Below are positions 37,943-47,819 of a stretch of DNA of 64,000 nt, one piece after another. Each line of letters begins with the position of its first letter. Positions within the stretch are counted from its first letter, which is position 1. A program made the position numbers and the translations under genes. This stretch comes from Barnesiella sp. WM24. GTDB taxonomy: Bacteria; Bacteroidota; Bacteroidia; Bacteroidales; Muribaculaceae. Where the stretch lies: contig NZ_SPPC01000004.1 in assembly GCF_004570975.1 (NCBI RefSeq), positions 62,001-126,000 on the forward strand, read 5' to 3'. The notes below the pieces were generated by a model, which was not told where the DNA came from, did not search any database, and saw only the letters and a program-made list of their open reading frames with translations.

Positions 37943-39404
37943 TATCAATCAACTCTTTATATGTCACTACCGGATGTAATGCCGCATTAGTGTCATCGGG
38001 ATGACCTACCGGCGTATTGTGCGGCGCACTTTTCACCACGTCAGGCGACTCCGCAGCTTCACGCGCGATATCGTGCATCACTCTGATAAAATCGTCAAGC
38101 GTCTCCTTGCTCTCCGTTTCGGTCGGCTCAATCATGAGCGATTCATGAAACAGCAACGGGAAATATATAGTCGGCGCATGATAGCCGTGGTCAAGCAACC
38201 GCTTGGCTACATTCAACGTTGTCACTCCGCCGGACTTGTCGATAAGACCGTCAAACACAAATTCATGCTTGCACACTCCATCAACAGGAAGCAGATAGGC
38301 ATCGCGCAATGACTCCTTGACATAATTGGCATTCAGCGTTGCGAGACGCCCCACCATGTCCAGTCCATCGCAGCCAAGCGAAAGAATATAGCTCAAAGCA
38401 CGCACAGCCACTGCAAAATTGCCAAGCGTGCCCGTAACCTGACCGAGAGAACAATCGGAATAGCTGATGTCAAATGTCCCGTCATCTTTCTTGACCACTC
38501 GCGGATTTGGAAGCAGATGTTCAAGACCCTTCCTGACACCCACGGGACCGGCACCGGGACCGCCTCCGCCATGAGGCGTGGAGAAGGTCTTATGCAGATT
38601 TATATGCATCACGTCAAATCCCATGTCGCCCGGACGCGCCACGCCCACAAGCGGATTAAGATTGGCTCCGTCATAATACAGCAAAGCCCCTGCTTCATGC
38701 ACAAGCGATGCAATCTCGGGTATATTGCGCTCAAAAATGCCAAGTGTGTTGGGATTGGTCATCATGACCGCAGCCACCGTATCGTCAAGCAAAGGGCGCA
38801 GGTCTTCGACATCGACAGTCCCGTCTTCACGGCTTTTCACCTCCACCACCTTCAGCCCGGCGACAGCCGCACTTGCCGGATTTGTGCCGTGGGCGGAATC
38901 AGGTACAATCACCTTCACACGCCGGTCATCGCCACGTCCGGCATGATAGGCACGTATCACCATCAGTCCCGTCAATTCACCATGAGCACCCGCGTAAGTA
39001 TTCAGCGTAAACTCGCTCATGCCGCCAATCTCCGAAAGCGTCTGCTGAAGAGTATAATACAATTCCAGCACGCCCTGTACCGTAGCCGAAGGCTGATAAG
39101 GATGCAGCGAAGCGATTGTCTCGTCGGCAGCCATCTCCTCGTTAATCTTCGGATTATATTTCATCGTGCATGATCCGAGAGGATAAAAACCGGTGTCAAC
39201 GCCAAAATTATTGGTACTCATGTTATTGTAATGCCTCACCACTGTAGGCTCGTCTACCTCGGGAAGTTCCGGTGCGGTCCGGCGCAACAGCACCTCCGGC
39301 AACTCATCGACCGAAGGAGTGCAGCCATTGGATGGCAAGCGGTAGCCTCCGCGTCCTTTTCGCGAAAGCTCAAATATCAATTTGCCGTAACATTCTCTAT
39401 TCAT
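37929..39404 (-). CDS. gcvPB: Glycine dehydrogenase (decarboxylating) subunit 2
   Basis: ATG 39404 ([17 protein letters not shown]) gives 491 residues; the frame extends 51 bp upstream into gcvPA, which is less likely. The PLP-lysine motif [16 protein letters not shown] and the [10 protein letters not shown] segment are intact. Together with GcvPA it forms the split P-protein, which decarboxylates glycine and passes the aminomethyl group to lipoyl-GcvH. It starts 10 bp after the gcvPA stop. Confidence 0.97.
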   Translation of the reverse strand: MNRECYGKLIFELSRKGRGGYRLPSNGCTPSVDELPEVLLRRTAPELPEVDEPTVVRHYNNMSTNNFGVDTGFYPLGSCTMKYNPKINEEMAADETIASLHPYQPSATVQGVLELYYTLQQTLSEIGGMSEFTLNTYAGAHGELTGLMVIRAYHAGRGDDRRVKVIVPDSAHGTNPASAAVAGLKVVEVKSREDGTVDVEDLRPLLDDTVAAVMMTNPNTLGIFERNIPEIASLVHEAGALLYYDGANLNPLVGVARPGDMGFDVMHINLHKTFSTPHGGGGPGAGPVGVRKGLEHLLPNPRVVKKDDGTFDISYSDCSLGQVTGTLGNFAVAVRALSYILSLGCDGLDMVGRLATLNANYVKESLRDAYLLPVDGVCKHEFVFDGLIDKSGGVTTLNVAKRLLDHGYHAPTIYFPLLFHESLMIEPTETESKETLDDFIRVMHDIAREAAESPDVVKSAPHNTPVGHPDDTNAALHPVVTYKELIDNVQQ

Positions 39405-39414
39405 AACAACCAGT

Positions 39415-40740
39415 TTACAATGATGACACAATCTCGATATAACGGTCAATATCACGGCGCGACTGCATCTCGGTCACCGCAATCATTATCTCATGTTCGC
39501 CAAGCTTCACCCCGGGGAGTATCCCTTCTGCCACGCAAGCCGCCATCACATCGTCAACCTTGTCGACGGTAGTCATGACAAACTCATTGAGATAAGGAGC
39601 GTCAGGATAACTTAGCGACATCTTGCCTGTAGCCTCAAGCTCTTTAGCAAGATAATGGGCGCCGGCATATCCCACCCTGTTTACCTCATCAAGCCCGCGC
39701 GCACCGAGCAAAGAGAGATAGACACTCACAAAGAGCGCCATCAGCCCCTGGTTGGAACAGATGTTGCTCGTCGCTTTCTCGCGCCTGATATGCTGTTCGC
39801 GCGCCTGCAGGGTCAGGACAAAGACTCTCTGTCCGCGGTCGTCGACGGTAGCGCCGACAATACGTCCCGGCATCTTGCGCATCAATGCCTTTGTCGCACA
39901 CAGATAGCCCAGATAAGGACCTCCGAAATCAAGAGGCATTCCGAGCGACTGTGCATCGCCGGCTGCGATGTCGGCACCCCACTCTCCCGGCGATTTTATC
40001 GAGCCCAGAGCCGATGCAGGGGCGTTCATCACAAGAAGAGCCTTTGACTTGTGGACAGTGTCGGCAAGACCGGTGTAGTCTTCAAGAATACCGAGACGGT
40101 TTGGCGTGGCGACAATCACCCCTGCCACATCGCCTTCGGCAAGCATACGGTCAAGATGGTCACGCGATGTCACCCCGCCCGCCTCCGGCACCACGTCAAG
40201 GCGAATGCCGTGGTAACGCGCATAGGTGGCAAGCACAGCTTTCACCTGAGGAAGCACTGTGTCGGAGACAAGCACCCTGTCACGCTTGCGCGACGCAGCG
40301 ACACACATGAGCATAGCCTCGGCTGTCGCCGTGGCACCGTCATACATTGACGCGTTTGAGACGTCAAGTCCGGTCAGCGATGTCATCATTGACTGGTATT
40401 CAAAGATATATTGCAGTGTCCCCTGAGAAATCTCCGGCTGATAAGGAGTGTAGGCGGTGAGAAATTCCGACCTTGACAATACGGATTTCACCACCGCCGG
40501 CGTATAATGGTCATAATATCCGGCTCCGGCAAAACATATCAGACGGCGATTGTTGTCGCTCAACGACTTGAAAAAGTCGCGCACCTCTTTCTCACTCATC
40601 TGCTCCGGAAGCTCATACCTGCGCTTGAGCAGCAATTCATCGGGGACATCAGCACACAGCTCGTCAAGCGACTTCAAGCCGCAAGCAGCGAGCATCTCCG
40701 CTATATCCTCCGGTGTATGGGGCAAATAACGATGTAGCAT
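39415..40740 (-). CDS. gcvPA: Glycine dehydrogenase (decarboxylating) subunit 1
   Basis: 441 residues covering the N-terminal half of the P-protein: [18 protein letters not shown] at the start, [16 protein letters not shown], and [20 protein letters not shown]. It is the structural and regulatory partner of GcvPB. Splitting GcvP into two genes is one of two common arrangements. It lies between gcvH and gcvPB in the operon. Confidence 0.97.
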   Translation of the reverse strand: MLHRYLPHTPEDIAEMLAACGLKSLDELCADVPDELLLKRRYELPEQMSEKEVRDFFKSLSDNNRRLICFAGAGYYDHYTPAVVKSVLSRSEFLTAYTPYQPEISQGTLQYIFEYQSMMTSLTGLDVSNASMYDGATATAEAMLMCVAASRKRDRVLVSDTVLPQVKAVLATYARYHGIRLDVVPEAGGVTSRDHLDRMLAEGDVAGVIVATPNRLGILEDYTGLADTVHKSKALLVMNAPASALGSIKSPGEWGADIAAGDAQSLGMPLDFGGPYLGYLCATKALMRKMPGRIVGATVDDRGQRVFVLTLQAREQHIRREKATSNICSNQGLMALFVSVYLSLLGARGLDEVNRVGYAGAHYLAKELEATGKMSLSYPDAPYLNEFVMTTVDKVDDVMAACVAEGILPGVKLGEHEIMIAVTEMQSRRDIDRYIEIVSSL

Positions 40741-40774
40741 AGGCTGTCAGAATAAAGCGTTTATCCCTCACCTA

Positions 40775-41140
40775 TCAATGACACAGCTCGCTGTAAGCGG
40801 CTTCATCAAGCAGGGCGTCAAGCTCGGCGGGGTCATCAATGCTCACCTTGATAATCCAGTTGACCATAGGATCCTTGTTCACAAGCCCTGGCTCGTCGAC
40901 AAGCGCGGAGTTGACCTCTTCCACCTTTCCGGTCACAGGCGAGATAAGGTCGCTCGCCGCCTTCACGCTCTCGATTGCTCCGAAATCCTCACCTGCCGCC
41001 ACATCGTCATCGACCTCGGGCATGTCAACATATACTACATTTCCAAGCTGTTTCTGGGCATACTCGGTGATGCCTATATAGCCTGATGTTCCTTCTACTC
41101 TTATATATTCGTGACTGGGAGAATAATAAATCTTGCTCAT
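40775..41140 (-). CDS. gcvH: Glycine cleavage H protein
   Basis: The 121-residue lipoyl carrier has the modified Lys60 in GAIESVKAASDLISPV. It shuttles the aminomethyl group between the P, T and L proteins. The family length is normal and the sequence is complete. Confidence 0.98.
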   Translation of the reverse strand: MSKIYYSPSHEYIRVEGTSGYIGITEYAQKQLGNVVYVDMPEVDDDVAAGEDFGAIESVKAASDLISPVTGKVEEVNSALVDEPGLVNKDPMVNWIIKVSIDDPAELDALLDEAAYSELCH

Positions 41141-41192
41141 AGTTTAATATGAATTTAGGTTATTAATATTTTTTTACGCAGTTAACCGCGCA

Positions 41193-42290
41193 TTAGTTTT
41201 TATAGCTCTTCTTATAGAATTTTTTATTCACGACGACGGCAGGAAACGTCTTGCGGCGTATTCTCACCAACAATGGAGTCCCGACAGCCGCATGTCCGGC
41301 GTCAATCAGGGCAAGCGCAAGGCTCTTGTCGATGGAAATCGCATGATAGCCCGTAGTGACGACCCCTACAGCCTCACCCGATTCATCGAGCACTTCATAG
41401 CCGTGGCGCGGAATCGCACGGTCAAGCAACTCTATACCGACAAGCTTACGGCTTACACCGGCAGCCTTCAGTGACTCGGTGGCATCCTTGCCTATAAACT
41501 CCTCTTTGTCAAGTTTCACAAAAACACCGAGTCCTGACTCAAGCGGCGAAATGTCATCGGCAAGCTCATTGCCATAAAGCGGCAATCCCACCTCAAATCG
41601 AAGAGTGTCACGACAACCAAGCCCACACGGCTCCACCTTTCCGCTGTCAATAAGCTTGTCCCAAAGACGGTTGATCAGGTCATGGGAGGCATATACCTCA
41701 AAACCGTCCTCACCCGTGTAACCGGTGCGGCTGACGATAACGCTCTCTCCGTCGATGTCAATAGTCTTAAACGTGTAAAACGCCAGTTCCCCGCAGTCGA
41801 TGCCGAGTACTTCCGTCATCACCTCTTCTGACAGCGGACCCTGCACGGCAATCTCTCCGAGACAGTCGCTCATGTCGTCAATCATCACGTCGTAGCCTGC
41901 AGCGCAATCCTTTATCCACGCCACATCCTTGTCAATGTTGGAGGCATTGATCACGAGAAAGAAATCATCGTCATCGCGCTTGTAGACAAGAAGGTCGTCG
42001 ACCACCCCGCCTACAGGATTGAGCATCATTCCATAAAAGCACTTTCCGGGAGCGCCTGTCGTGACATCATTTGTAAATATGTGATTGACAAACTTCTCCG
42101 CATCGGCTCCGGTCACCGAGACCTCACCCATGTGAGACACATCAAACACTCCGCAGGCATTGCGCACGGCATTATGCTCTTCTACAATCCCTTTATACTG
42201 TATCGGCATGACAAATCCGCCGAAAGGACTCATCTGTGCGCCGAGAGCCACATGCTTGTCATAGAGACATGTCCTTTTCTCATTATCCAT
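41193..42290 (-). CDS. gcvT: Glycine cleavage T protein (aminomethyltransferase)
   Basis: 365 residues starting at ATG 42290. Motifs include GGFVMPIQYKGIVEEHNAVR, CGVFDVSHMGEV, RTGYTGEDGFEVY and RDTLRFEVGLPLYGNE. It transfers the methylene group from H-protein to tetrahydrofolate and releases ammonia. The start overlaps the lplA stop by 8 bp, consistent with one operon. Confidence 0.98.
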   Translation of the reverse strand: MDNEKRTCLYDKHVALGAQMSPFGGFVMPIQYKGIVEEHNAVRNACGVFDVSHMGEVSVTGADAEKFVNHIFTNDVTTGAPGKCFYGMMLNPVGGVVDDLLVYKRDDDDFFLVINASNIDKDVAWIKDCAAGYDVMIDDMSDCLGEIAVQGPLSEEVMTEVLGIDCGELAFYTFKTIDIDGESVIVSRTGYTGEDGFEVYASHDLINRLWDKLIDSGKVEPCGLGCRDTLRFEVGLPLYGNELADDISPLESGLGVFVKLDKEEFIGKDATESLKAAGVSRKLVGIELLDRAIPRHGYEVLDESGEAVGVVTTGYHAISIDKSLALALIDAGHAAVGTPLLVRIRRKTFPAVVVNKKFYKKSYKN

Positions 42291-43266
42291 TGTTATCAGG
42301 TATTATTAGGTTTATAAGTTGGTCACGGTCAATCGAGGCTATTACTTCAGGAGGATTGATGTCGCCAAGCGCCTCGTCAACTGCGTCGCGCGAATATCTA
42401 ACTCCACGCAACGGCTCTATTATCTTCAGGTCGATATCGCCTACCGGGAAATAATCGCCGGCTATGTTAAGGTCAAGTATGCAGTCGCCTTTAAGCTCAA
42501 TCTCAACAAGAAACTCACCGACACCCTCAAGCCTCACCGCGTGACGGCGTGAGTAGCGGGGATTCTTGCCATAAATCCAGCGGTCAGTATAATATTGCCT
42601 CGACATCTCCTCTATCCGCTCCACGTCATCGGCGCCGAGCGCGATTTCTCCGTCACATAATGTAGCCCTCACATATTGTTTGAACTCATCTATCGACATG
42701 TCGGTATATTCACGCAACACTGTTATATGGCTTTTCACCGAGTCCACTCCCTTCGACCTCAGTTTTGCACCCGACGGCGAGATTGCCGCCGACATGTGGG
42801 CAATATCCGTGTCATAAAGCATGGTACCGTGGACGATACTACGTCCCGGTATGTGGTAAAAAGCGTTTCCCGACACTTTACGTCCGCCAATGGTGACATC
42901 ATTCCTGCCGCTGCTTCGGGCGTCAATTCCAAGTCCGCGAAGCATCTCCGCCACCCTGCCGGTATAGTCAGAGAAAGTAGTCACCACGTCATCGCCCGAC
43001 ACTATATAGCTGAACATTATATTATCCATGTCGGCATAGACACACCCGCCACCGCTCTTACGCCGGTAAAACTCTATACCGTGGTCGCGGCAGTATGACA
43101 GGTTCACTTCATTATCGATAAGCTGGTTTCGTCCAAAAATCACAGTGGGATTCACCTGCCACATGAAAAAAATCTCATCAGAGAAACGGCGGGCAACATA
43201 TTCCTCCATCGTAAGATAAAACGGAAGAGGACGCACGTCATTATCCGGTAAGGAAACGTACTTCAT
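42283..43266 (-). CDS. lplA: Lipoate-protein ligase A
   Basis: The 327-residue enzyme has the ligase motifs FGRNQLIDNEVN, YRRKSGGGCVYAD, a lysine-containing GGRKVSGNAF, and HGTMLYD. It attaches lipoate to GcvH. Being the first gene of the gcv operon couples lipoylation to its substrate. A promoter lies 34 bp upstream of the start. Confidence 0.95.
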   Translation of the reverse strand: MKYVSLPDNDVRPLPFYLTMEEYVARRFSDEIFFMWQVNPTVIFGRNQLIDNEVNLSYCRDHGIEFYRRKSGGGCVYADMDNIMFSYIVSGDDVVTTFSDYTGRVAEMLRGLGIDARSSGRNDVTIGGRKVSGNAFYHIPGRSIVHGTMLYDTDIAHMSAAISPSGAKLRSKGVDSVKSHITVLREYTDMSIDEFKQYVRATLCDGEIALGADDVERIEEMSRQYYTDRWIYGKNPRYSRRHAVRLEGVGEFLVEIELKGDCILDLNIAGDYFPVGDIDLKIIEPLRGVRYSRDAVDEALGDINPPEVIASIDRDQLINLIIPDNNG

Positions 43267-43299
43267 TGAATCGTGTTTTCGTGGTTAATGTTAACTTTC

Positions 43300-43330
43300 C
43301 AAAGTTATATAATGTTTTTGACATTTTCAA
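43300..43330 (-). promoter_or_regulatory. Promoter of the lplA-gcv operon
   Basis: On the minus strand TTG (43328-43330) and TAACTTTG (43300-43307) are 20 bp apart. The AATGTCAAAAACATT repeat in the spacer is a possible operator. No glycine riboswitch motif is visible. Confidence 0.75.
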
Positions 43331-43469
43331 TTTTATCCGCCTGATTTTTCACCTCGATTTCAGCCGGCGCTTACTTAATGTTTTCATCGGTGACGGAATC
43401 TCTATATCCACCGATTTCATCGGCATCGGTAACGATTACGCCAAAAGTAACCATCAGGTGTCTTTTCAA

Positions 43470-43973
43470 TTATTCAACCCATGATGTTATCGGCTCTGGT
43501 CGCCTTATAAATTTACCGTCTTCTTTCACATACCATATTACATCGCCGGTCCACCAGCTTGTCCTTCTCATTACTGCGATTAAATTGTCAGCATAGTGAA
43601 TATTGGTAATAATCGGAAACGAGGTAAACCACCAATAACCACCCCAATGACCATAATCCACCGGAATATACTTCTTTAGTTTATTGACATTCTTCTTATT
43701 GATATTTCCTATCTTATCACCATTCTTTAATCCGCCTGCAAATGACGACAGTTTCTTGTTTATGTCCGGTGTCAGATACAGACCTCGCCACGGCAGAACA
43801 GGCGTCACGCTGTCAACATCATATTGTTCGTCTCTCAAATCTTCTATAAATTCCGGAAAACCATGGCAAAGTTTCGCCATCACGGTATCGACATCGAGGT
43901 AATACCTTTCAATTTCAATTGTCCGGGGTATTTATTCAGATTAGATGGCTTATTTATTATCAGTCAGTTTCAT
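43470..43973 (-). pseudogene. Possibly frameshifted gene, remnant of a membrane-array member
   Basis: An intact 136-137 aa frame runs from ATG 43880 (or GTG 43883) to 43470 (AKLCHGFPEFIEDLRDEQ...WWFTSFPIITNIHYADNL). In-frame codons upstream (ERYYLDVDT) look coding but have no start. Upstream, ATG 43973 opens MKLTDNK, the typical N-terminus of neighbours at 46768 and 47819, but hits a stop after seven codons. The two parts fit one ancestral gene broken by frameshifts. The downstream part might still be translated. No TM helix or known domain is clear in it. Confidence 0.4.
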
Positions 43974-44751
43974 TTCTTTTTTGTGCTTCAACAAATTCCT
44001 GTTTGCCTGGAAAAGTCTGTGCTCCTAATACTCCGGGACTAAACTCGAAGACAGTTGAGTCATTATATACTATCAGGCATGGATCGGCGTTTATGCTGTC
44101 CTGCTGGTCATACGAGAGAGGGTGATTATAAAGACGATATGAGTACATTCCCATATTCATACGTCGGAATCGGATAGTTGAATACTCTGAATTGGGATAA
44201 TTGTTGACATCTATCCCTATACAACCTAAGTAGTCCAAACGTTCTTTTAGTTTCTTCATTTCAAACTCGCCTAAAATATCGGATTGTGACACTTCGTCGT
44301 TATCAAATTCAAAAACCAGTCGTGTGCTGTCAGGCAGCATGTCGCGATAACGATCTACTGTATTCCACATCCAGAAAACAGGCTCTCCGTTGTAACATTC
44401 AGCCATAATGAAAGCATCGCATTTCATAGGTGGTCTATTAAGTAGATAAACTATACCCCCAAGCAGTAACAAATCGGCGATATGGAACCATAAAAGAATC
44501 TTGTCTGTTTTTGTGCGTCGCCTTACGGCCTTGACAAAAGAGTAAATCCAAAATCCGATAAGAGGAACTGTTACAAGGAATACGAAAATCAAGAACACAA
44601 TGACACCGACCGCCCGAAAATCTTCTTTATCGGCAGATGCAATCAAAAACGCAAGCAACCAAACCGTGACAACTGCCACTGAAAGATACCGCATAAATCG
44701 GATGAATCGTTGTCGTTTATTTATCGGCTTACTTATTTCTTTATTCTCCAT
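43960..44751 (-). CDS. Multi-span membrane protein of the array (263 aa)
   Basis: ATG 44751 is preferred to the TTG two codons upstream. Three transmembrane helices lie in the N-terminal part (LSVAVVTVWLLAFLIASA, GVIVFLIFVFLVTVPLIGFW, FHIADLLLLGGIVYLL). A soluble domain follows from about residue 110 (VFWMWNTVDRYRDMLPDSTR...GCIGIDVNNYPNSEY). It overlaps the previous gene by 11 bp and the remnant after it. No family is recognised. Confidence 0.7.
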   Translation of the reverse strand: MENKEISKPINKRQRFIRFMRYLSVAVVTVWLLAFLIASADKEDFRAVGVIVFLIFVFLVTVPLIGFWIYSFVKAVRRRTKTDKILLWFHIADLLLLGGIVYLLNRPPMKCDAFIMAECYNGEPVFWMWNTVDRYRDMLPDSTRLVFEFDNDEVSQSDILGEFEMKKLKERLDYLGCIGIDVNNYPNSEYSTIRFRRMNMGMYSYRLYNHPLSYDQQDSINADPCLIVYNDSTVFEFSPGVLGAQTFPGKQEFVEAQKRNETD

Positions 44752-45298
44752 ACTCAATGTTGCGGTTTAATGCGTATTCTTTGGCTTTCTCTTTATCAAA
44801 CGAATCGTCAAGGGGGAGTATTGCCACGCCATCCTCTGTTGTTCCGCCATTATAGAAATCTCCGTAAATCACAATCGCCCCGATTGAGTCCAACGGGGTG
44901 AAGGATTTTGGATGAACAAACTTATATCGCTGTTTCTCTACTTCAAGCAGACCCTTCTTTTCATAAAGAATGGCACTGTCAAAGCCTATTATCTCTGACG
45001 GCTCCTTCATGATATATTTATCCGTTTCGCAATACACTTTATCAAATGTCAGGAATGTAAAGATTAAGCCTGCAACCGAGAGAAGCACCCAACCAATAGC
45101 ATATATCCGAGAAATAGTATTATACATTGATTTGCCACTCCGCATGAAATATATCGCAATGCCCGACAGAGCGGTTATCCAAAACAGCACATAGCCTAAC
45201 CGCCAACGCAACTGCAAACTGTTCAACACCACAAAGAGGAACAGAGCCAGCATCATGTCATGAAAAGCCACCAACAATATCTTATGCCACTTATTCAT
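44741..45298 (-). CDS. Four-helix membrane protein of the array (185 aa)
   Basis: Helices at residues about 8-28, 32-52 and 66-86, with LLVAFHDMMLALFLFVVLNS at the start. A C-terminal soluble domain follows (KQRYKFVHPKSFTPLDSIGA, YGDFYNGGTTEDG). It overlaps the genes on both sides by 8-11 bp, so the three genes 46259 to 43960 form one transcript. The function is unknown. Confidence 0.7.
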   Translation of the reverse strand: MNKWHKILLVAFHDMMLALFLFVVLNSLQLRWRLGYVLFWITALSGIAIYFMRSGKSMYNTISRIYAIGWVLLSVAGLIFTFLTFDKVYCETDKYIMKEPSEIIGFDSAILYEKKGLLEVEKQRYKFVHPKSFTPLDSIGAIVIYGDFYNGGTTEDGVAILPLDDSFDKEKAKEYALNRNIEYGE

Positions 45299-46259
45299 AA
45301 CACCTGTGTTTCATCTGTTCAGTACGAATTTTTTCGGCAACCATAATGCTGTCTTTTTCCCGGGCTGAAAGCGGACCAACATATTTATCTCCATAACTCA
45401 ACCGATTATCAACTGCTGTGACTATCCACCAATAATCATTGTTTTGCTCAATGATTATTGTAGAATCATTCCACCATACTTGTCGGACATTTGCAATGAA
45501 TGGCGGTGCATCTTTATAACCGAGTTTTGAAACGAATACAGGGTAATCTTCCTCACTTTCTCCATATAATCCTTCACCATAAGTGAATACAGAGTAATTC
45601 TCAGTCAGGTCATGACGATTGTTGCAGGACAAGAGTGCGAATAGTACAAACAAACCAATAGCGAATAGGATTATCCTGCCGAGATACATGTTTTGTGCAT
45701 GTGATGATTGGCTATCATAAACTTCTGAGCCGCCGAATTGCTCAATGGCGTTGATGACATTTTTGTTGCGACAGTACATCCCGGATAGTCTGACCGAAAT
45801 TCCATTGGCATCAATTCTAAGGTAGTCACGACCGAATCGGGAATATTTGAAGACATACACCAATGTGAATATTCCGAAAAACGATGTACCAACGATTGCT
45901 CCAACAGGCCAAACGTCAGAGCAAACACAATAGATGTTGAATGCCAAACAGACAAGGCATAAAAGAGGAAACGTAAACGCCTCTTTCGCCGTATAGCAAT
46001 AATATCGTTTCTTTCGTAAAAGCAACCACCATAAAGCGGCGAGTCCGAGAATGAACATGGCTGAAAATAATATTTTCACATCAAATTTCTTCAAATCAAT
46101 AATATCTGTAACATCAGCCAAAATCATTACAAAACCGATTATCCCCAAAATCGGACATAGGACACTGAACACAGCTAACAGAGGAACGAAGAATCCATCC
46201 TGTTCCTGTCGCATCTGTAACCAATAATATTGGTAGAATAAGGTCCTTAGCCGTTTCAT
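45291..46259 (-). CDS. Multi-span membrane protein of the array (322 aa)
   Basis: Several hydrophobic helices (FFVPLLAVFSVLCPILGIIG, IIDLKKFDVKILFSAMFILG, ALWWLLL) are followed by a predicted PH-like or soluble segment (FKYSRFGRDYLRIDANGISV). One more helix comes before a polar C-terminus. It heads its own transcript: a minus-strand TATATTTG box lies at 46284-46291, though no -33 is clear. It is more AT-rich than the gcv operon beside it. Confidence 0.68.
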   Translation of the reverse strand: MKRLRTLFYQYYWLQMRQEQDGFFVPLLAVFSVLCPILGIIGFVMILADVTDIIDLKKFDVKILFSAMFILGLAALWWLLLRKKRYYCYTAKEAFTFPLLCLVCLAFNIYCVCSDVWPVGAIVGTSFFGIFTLVYVFKYSRFGRDYLRIDANGISVRLSGMYCRNKNVINAIEQFGGSEVYDSQSSHAQNMYLGRIILFAIGLFVLFALLSCNNRHDLTENYSVFTYGEGLYGESEEDYPVFVSKLGYKDAPPFIANVRQVWWNDSTIIIEQNNDYWWIVTAVDNRLSYGDKYVGPLSAREKDSIMVAEKIRTEQMKHRCYE

Positions 46260-46408
46260 GTGAGTCTATTATCTGTAATATCGCAAATATAAGAAGAATA
46301 ATCGACATTGGATGTGACAGATGTCACAAATGTGCGTGAAAATCAGCATTTAAACGGCATTTTTTATGATTTGTCAAATTTAGGTGTCGGCAAAGGCATT
46401 TCTGGCAC

Positions 46409-46768
46409 TCATTTCGTCATAAATGTTCGGAAGTATATCCATGAGATGATAAGAAAAGGTATAAATGAAGCAATTAATAACATAAATCCAAACAATAAGA
46501 TATATCCCTGTATAGCAGCTTGTTTGCCAATGGACAAAAGAAGTAACCCTCCGGTAAGTATAATGTTGTAACTTAACCAGACAGCAAAGGACATTTTTAA
46601 TACTGATGTGTGTCCTATTTTGAAGCCTATAAGTCCGCTCATTGCACCGGAAATTAGAAATGTTGCGATAAGCTCAACATCTTCTCCCCATATCCAGATT
46701 CCTAAAAGGCAGGATATAATCGCTATAAGCAATTCAAAAATCCAAAATCGTTTATCGTTCAGTTTCAT
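46409..46768 (-). CDS. Membrane protein of the array (119 aa, MKLNDKRFW type)
   Basis: ATG 46768 gives MKLNDKRFWIFELLIAIISC, which matches the N-terminus at 48577 (MKLTHRRFWKFE). The frame is open to 46801 but the shared motif fixes this start. Four hydrophobic helices fill the rest of the protein. It overlaps the upstream gene end by 17 bp at the AATGAAACTGA seam. It is probably a small integral membrane protein of unknown role. Confidence 0.65.
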   Translation of the reverse strand: MKLNDKRFWIFELLIAIISCLLGIWIWGEDVELIATFLISGAMSGLIGFKIGHTSVLKMSFAVWLSYNIILTGGLLLLSIGKQAAIQGYILLFGFMLLIASFIPFLIISWIYFRTFMTK

Positions 46769-47819
46769 TTTCAATTTCAAGTCTATTGCCCATTTTGTCA
46801 ATCCAATACCAGTTGTCGCTCACCCAGTAATGATATTCTCCGTCACTGCCTTTTACTTCTTCAAGATGCCCGCTGTCGGTCACTTTTGCACGCCCATTCT
46901 TAAACGGAAATCCAAATGCAAAGCGAGGCGATATTATCACCGCATTGTTTGCTGTGGCATATCCTATTTTACCATCGCAATCTACAATTCTATAGCGACC
47001 GTCGGACACGTAATCATCGCCATTATCATATTGATATGGTTTGAATCCCGCTCTTGACACTGATGGATAATGTCGGTCGGTGGTGACGACAAGCATTTTT
47101 TTTGCTTTTCCGCATGAAGTAGGTAAGATTTTCTCGCGGTCAAGTGCGACGGCATCTATTACACTGTCAATCCGTAGTGTATTAGAGGCATAGTTTATTG
47201 CTCCGTCTTTCCCTGCAAACAGTCCGGGACGTTCTGTTATGATACCGCGATTTTCACCATCAACTATTACCTGCACGGTGGTCGGTTTTGTATCTACCCG
47301 ACATAATCCGGTGTATAGAATGTTGCCAAAGCAAATGGTTGAGTCTATAAAATCTACTTTTTCGATATCATATTCTCGCAACACAGGCATCGCTTCACAG
47401 ACTAATGATTCCAATGTGACATCACCAAATGGCGATTGATACCATATATCCGGGTAATTCACGTCAGCGATTAAACTGTCTACAATCCACAATGGATTTT
47501 TCCACTCTCCACCATCTGCCAGCTCAATTAGTAGGTTTGACTTTGCGAGAGCAAATGTATCCTTGTAACCCATATATTGAAATCGTAATAGCTTATTCTC
47601 CGGAACTGACACCGTGAACAATCCCACAGTATCCGCTACTGCCATTAGACTGTCTTTTTTATCGGTATAAGCGGCATATACGCAAGCCCCTATCAGCGGC
47701 TCGCCATTATATTTGTCAACCACACGTCCGCAGACACTGACATTACGGGCATAAATACCTATACACACCGACAGCATCACCCCACAGATAATCACATATT
47801 TTGTATCAGTCAGTTTCAT
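46752..47819 (-). CDS. Secreted protein with carboxypeptidase-regulatory-like and WG-repeat-like regions
   Basis: 355 residues: a signal-peptide-like N-terminus (YVIICGVMLSVCIGIYA), then a CarboxypepD-reg-like domain (about 27-95: CGRVVDKYNGEPLIGACVY, GLFTVSVPENKLLRFQYMGY), as found at the N-terminus of TonB-dependent transporters. A plug-like stretch follows (NILYTGLCRVDTKPTTVQVI). The C-terminus has WG-like repeats (YRIVDCDGKIGYATANNAVI, YHYWVSDNWYWIDKMGN). There is no barrel, so it is not a transporter. It is coupled by ATGA to the gene before it. Confidence 0.7.
   Translation of the reverse strand: MKLTDTKYVIICGVMLSVCIGIYARNVSVCGRVVDKYNGEPLIGACVYAAYTDKKDSLMAVADTVGLFTVSVPENKLLRFQYMGYKDTFALAKSNLLIELADGGEWKNPLWIVDSLIADVNYPDIWYQSPFGDVTLESLVCEAMPVLREYDIEKVDFIDSTICFGNILYTGLCRVDTKPTTVQVIVDGENRGIITERPGLFAGKDGAINYASNTLRIDSVIDAVALDREKILPTSCGKAKKMLVVTTDRHYPSVSRAGFKPYQYDNGDDYVSDGRYRIVDCDGKIGYATANNAVIISPRFAFGFPFKNGRAKVTDSGHLEEVKGSDGEYHYWVSDNWYWIDKMGNRLEIENETER

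Noticed and set aside
43267-43469. Glycine riboswitch before lplA
   Set aside because: No paired conserved cores typical of that aptamer are visible; only a promoter with a spacer repeat is seen.
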